The position numbers and the translations under genes are program-made. Positions 42,687 through 43,571 of a DNA stretch of 43,571 bases are shown one piece after another. The notes beneath the pieces are model-generated. The model was not told where the DNA came from, did no database searches, and saw nothing but the letters and a program-made list of their open reading frames with translations. This stretch comes from Mycoplasmataceae bacterium (GTDB taxonomy: Bacteria; Bacillota_I; Bacilli_A; Mycoplasmatales; Mycoplasmoidaceae). The DNA lies in NCBI GenBank assembly GCA_031258945.1, contig JAIRME010000005.1, forward strand, positions 1-43,571, in the 5' to 3' direction. Each line of letters starts with the position of its first letter. The first letter of the stretch is position 1.

Positions 42687-43361
42687 TTAATTAACGTTTC
42701 CTCTAGTTTTATTGTAGCCTTTGTTATTAGCATCAAATGTCATTATAGTTTTTCTCTCTAATTCATTTAAAGTAAAACAATCAGAATCTTTAAGAGAAAT
42801 CATTTTAATTTTAAATTTATCTCCGTGTTTGTAATCAGCATATACATCGCCGTTTCCTTTGCCAGAAAAATGTTTACCAACTCGATCAAACACACGACTA
42901 CCTTGACCAACATAAGGCATATTTTTACTTTCGTTAAAAATTATGTAAACACCCGCAAAATTGTATTCTCTTGGTAATGATGATTGGGATTTAATTTTGA
43001 AAAATTCTTCTGGCGTTAATTCAATACCATTTTTTGATAAACCCAAAATAGTTTGTTTTATTTGTGTAGATTCACGTTTAAAAGAACGCAGTGCATGTTT
43101 TTTAGCAACAAGACATATAACAACCATATAAATTGGAATAGATGCCAATGATATTCCTCAAAAAATCATACCTAAAATACCAAAAACATTTTCAAAAGGA
43201 CTTGTTGATTCTTTTTGATGTATACCTATAAAAAATAACGTTAGCCCACCTATCACAAAACCAATACACATAATTCAGTATATAACTCTGTGTTTTTTTG
43301 CTCAAGAAGATTGGAGAATCTCTTCCATTTTTTCATTAATAATTTTATCGTCAGTTTTCAT
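42687..43361 (-). CDS. Membrane-anchored GIY-YIG domain protein
   Basis: A 224-aa protein. The N-terminal ~30 residues are charged, followed by two membrane helices (VIYWIMCIGFVIGGLTLFFIG and GMIFWGISLASIPIYMVVIC). The rest is cytoplasmic. The C-terminal GIY-YIG domain (~residues 135-224) shows GVYIIFNESKNMPYVGQG, R/H positions in RVFDRVGKHF, and NELERKTI with the likely catalytic Glu. Three TGA codons encode Trp. Such domains cut DNA, but anchoring to the membrane is unusual. The start was placed at ATG 43361 by reading through TGA codons. Confidence 0.78.
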
Positions 43362-43441
43362 ATAGTTTTCTCTCACTTGTAGCGCATACTTCATATTTGC
43401 TACAATTTTTTCCCTTCGTATAGCACACATTACATGGTCCT

Positions 43442-43469
43442 ATAATTCTTTACTTCCATAAAGAATTAT
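43442..43469. other. AU-rich hairpin upstream of the GIY-YIG gene
   Basis: ATAATTCTTTA and TAAAGAATTAT (43442-43452, 43459-43469) form a perfect 11-bp stem with a 6-nt loop. No clear T-run on either side. Possible structured leader, weak terminator or protein-binding site. Confidence 0.4.
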
Positions 43470-43505
43470 TAAAATATTTACCCCATCTTGCGCGCAGGAG
43501 ACATC

Positions 43506-43536
43506 AAAAAATCCCAACCATTGCTGGCTGGGATTT
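43506..43536 (-). terminator. Rho-independent terminator (leftward)
   Basis: On the minus strand AAATCCCA, an inner CCA/TGG stem, and TGGGATTT (43509-43536) form a stem with one unpaired base per side, followed by TTTTTT (43511-43506). It probably ends a leftward gene that lies beyond the right edge. Confidence 0.7.
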
Positions 43537-43571
43537 ATTTGCGACGCACGACCTATTCTAACAACTAAATG

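Noticed and set aside
43440-43571. Minus-strand frame open to the right edge (ending ILYGSKEL)
   Set aside because: It runs through a terminator and a second hairpin and its composition is not protein-like.

Overview
The window comes from an AT-rich bacterium that reads UGA as tryptophan: nearly every long gene stays open only if in-frame TGA codons are read as Trp at conserved Trp positions (valS, ileS, eno, pyk, purF). With the compact layout, many lipobox or membrane proteins and no cell-wall genes, this points to a Mollicute using genetic code 4 (Mycoplasma-like), but not a classic minimal one. It carries an oxygen-sensitive [FeFe] hydrogenase, an iron alcohol dehydrogenase, a cysteine-desulfidase family Fe-S enzyme, IspH and PurF, which suggests a fermentative, anaerobic, probably gut- or host-associated member. 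The species cannot be named from the sequence alone.

Layout. 1-4446: start of a leftward proline-rich/Ig-like protein, a GH20 hexosaminidase lipoprotein, and two U32-family genes (TrhP1/TrhP2 type). 4493-8350: iron alcohol dehydrogenase, a small frameshifted gene, a group-B-like [FeFe] hydrogenase and a CutC-family gene. 8333-17227, all leftward: FolT-like ECF S component, membrane protein, holA, small membrane protein, a core-only comEC, valS, and a C39-peptidase ABC exporter whose ATPase domain has decayed. 17330-23530: rnhC, divIVA-like, short SSB, tRNA-Arg, ispH, a LemA-like protein and ileS. 23562-28840: an ABC-2 exporter cassette, permease-ATPase-permease, in which both permeases carry very large outer domains. 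28841-33835: two small proteins, uvrC, a YfcE-type phosphodiesterase, a two-way terminator and purF. 33836-34900: a mostly empty stretch with a tRNA-Arg remnant, then tRNA-Pro, tRNA-Met, tRNA-Ile2 and a strong hairpin. 34908-38769: eno-pfkA-pyk glycolytic operon. 38756-40323, leftward: rpmF, a small membrane protein and an alanine-dehydrogenase relative with altered active-site positions. 40450-43571: a cysteine-desulfidase gene bracketed by two copies of a 47-aa gene, then a membrane-anchored GIY-YIG protein.

How it fits together. Enolase, phosphofructokinase and pyruvate kinase give ATP and pyruvate. Hydrogenase and iron alcohol dehydrogenase are plausible electron sinks. The cysteine desulfidase would yield pyruvate, sulfide and ammonia; an alanine-dehydrogenase role is doubtful for the divergent Ald. 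The GH20 lipoprotein could release amino sugars outside the cell. Two kinds of gene start are visible. Operon-leading genes often have TATAAT only 6-13 nt before the ATG and no Shine-Dalgarno (leaderless or nearly so). Downstream genes, and eno, more often have AGGAG-like sites. The best leads for something new are the shared palindromic element before comEC and the C39 exporter, the dead-ATPase exporter itself, and the duplicated 47-aa gene family.
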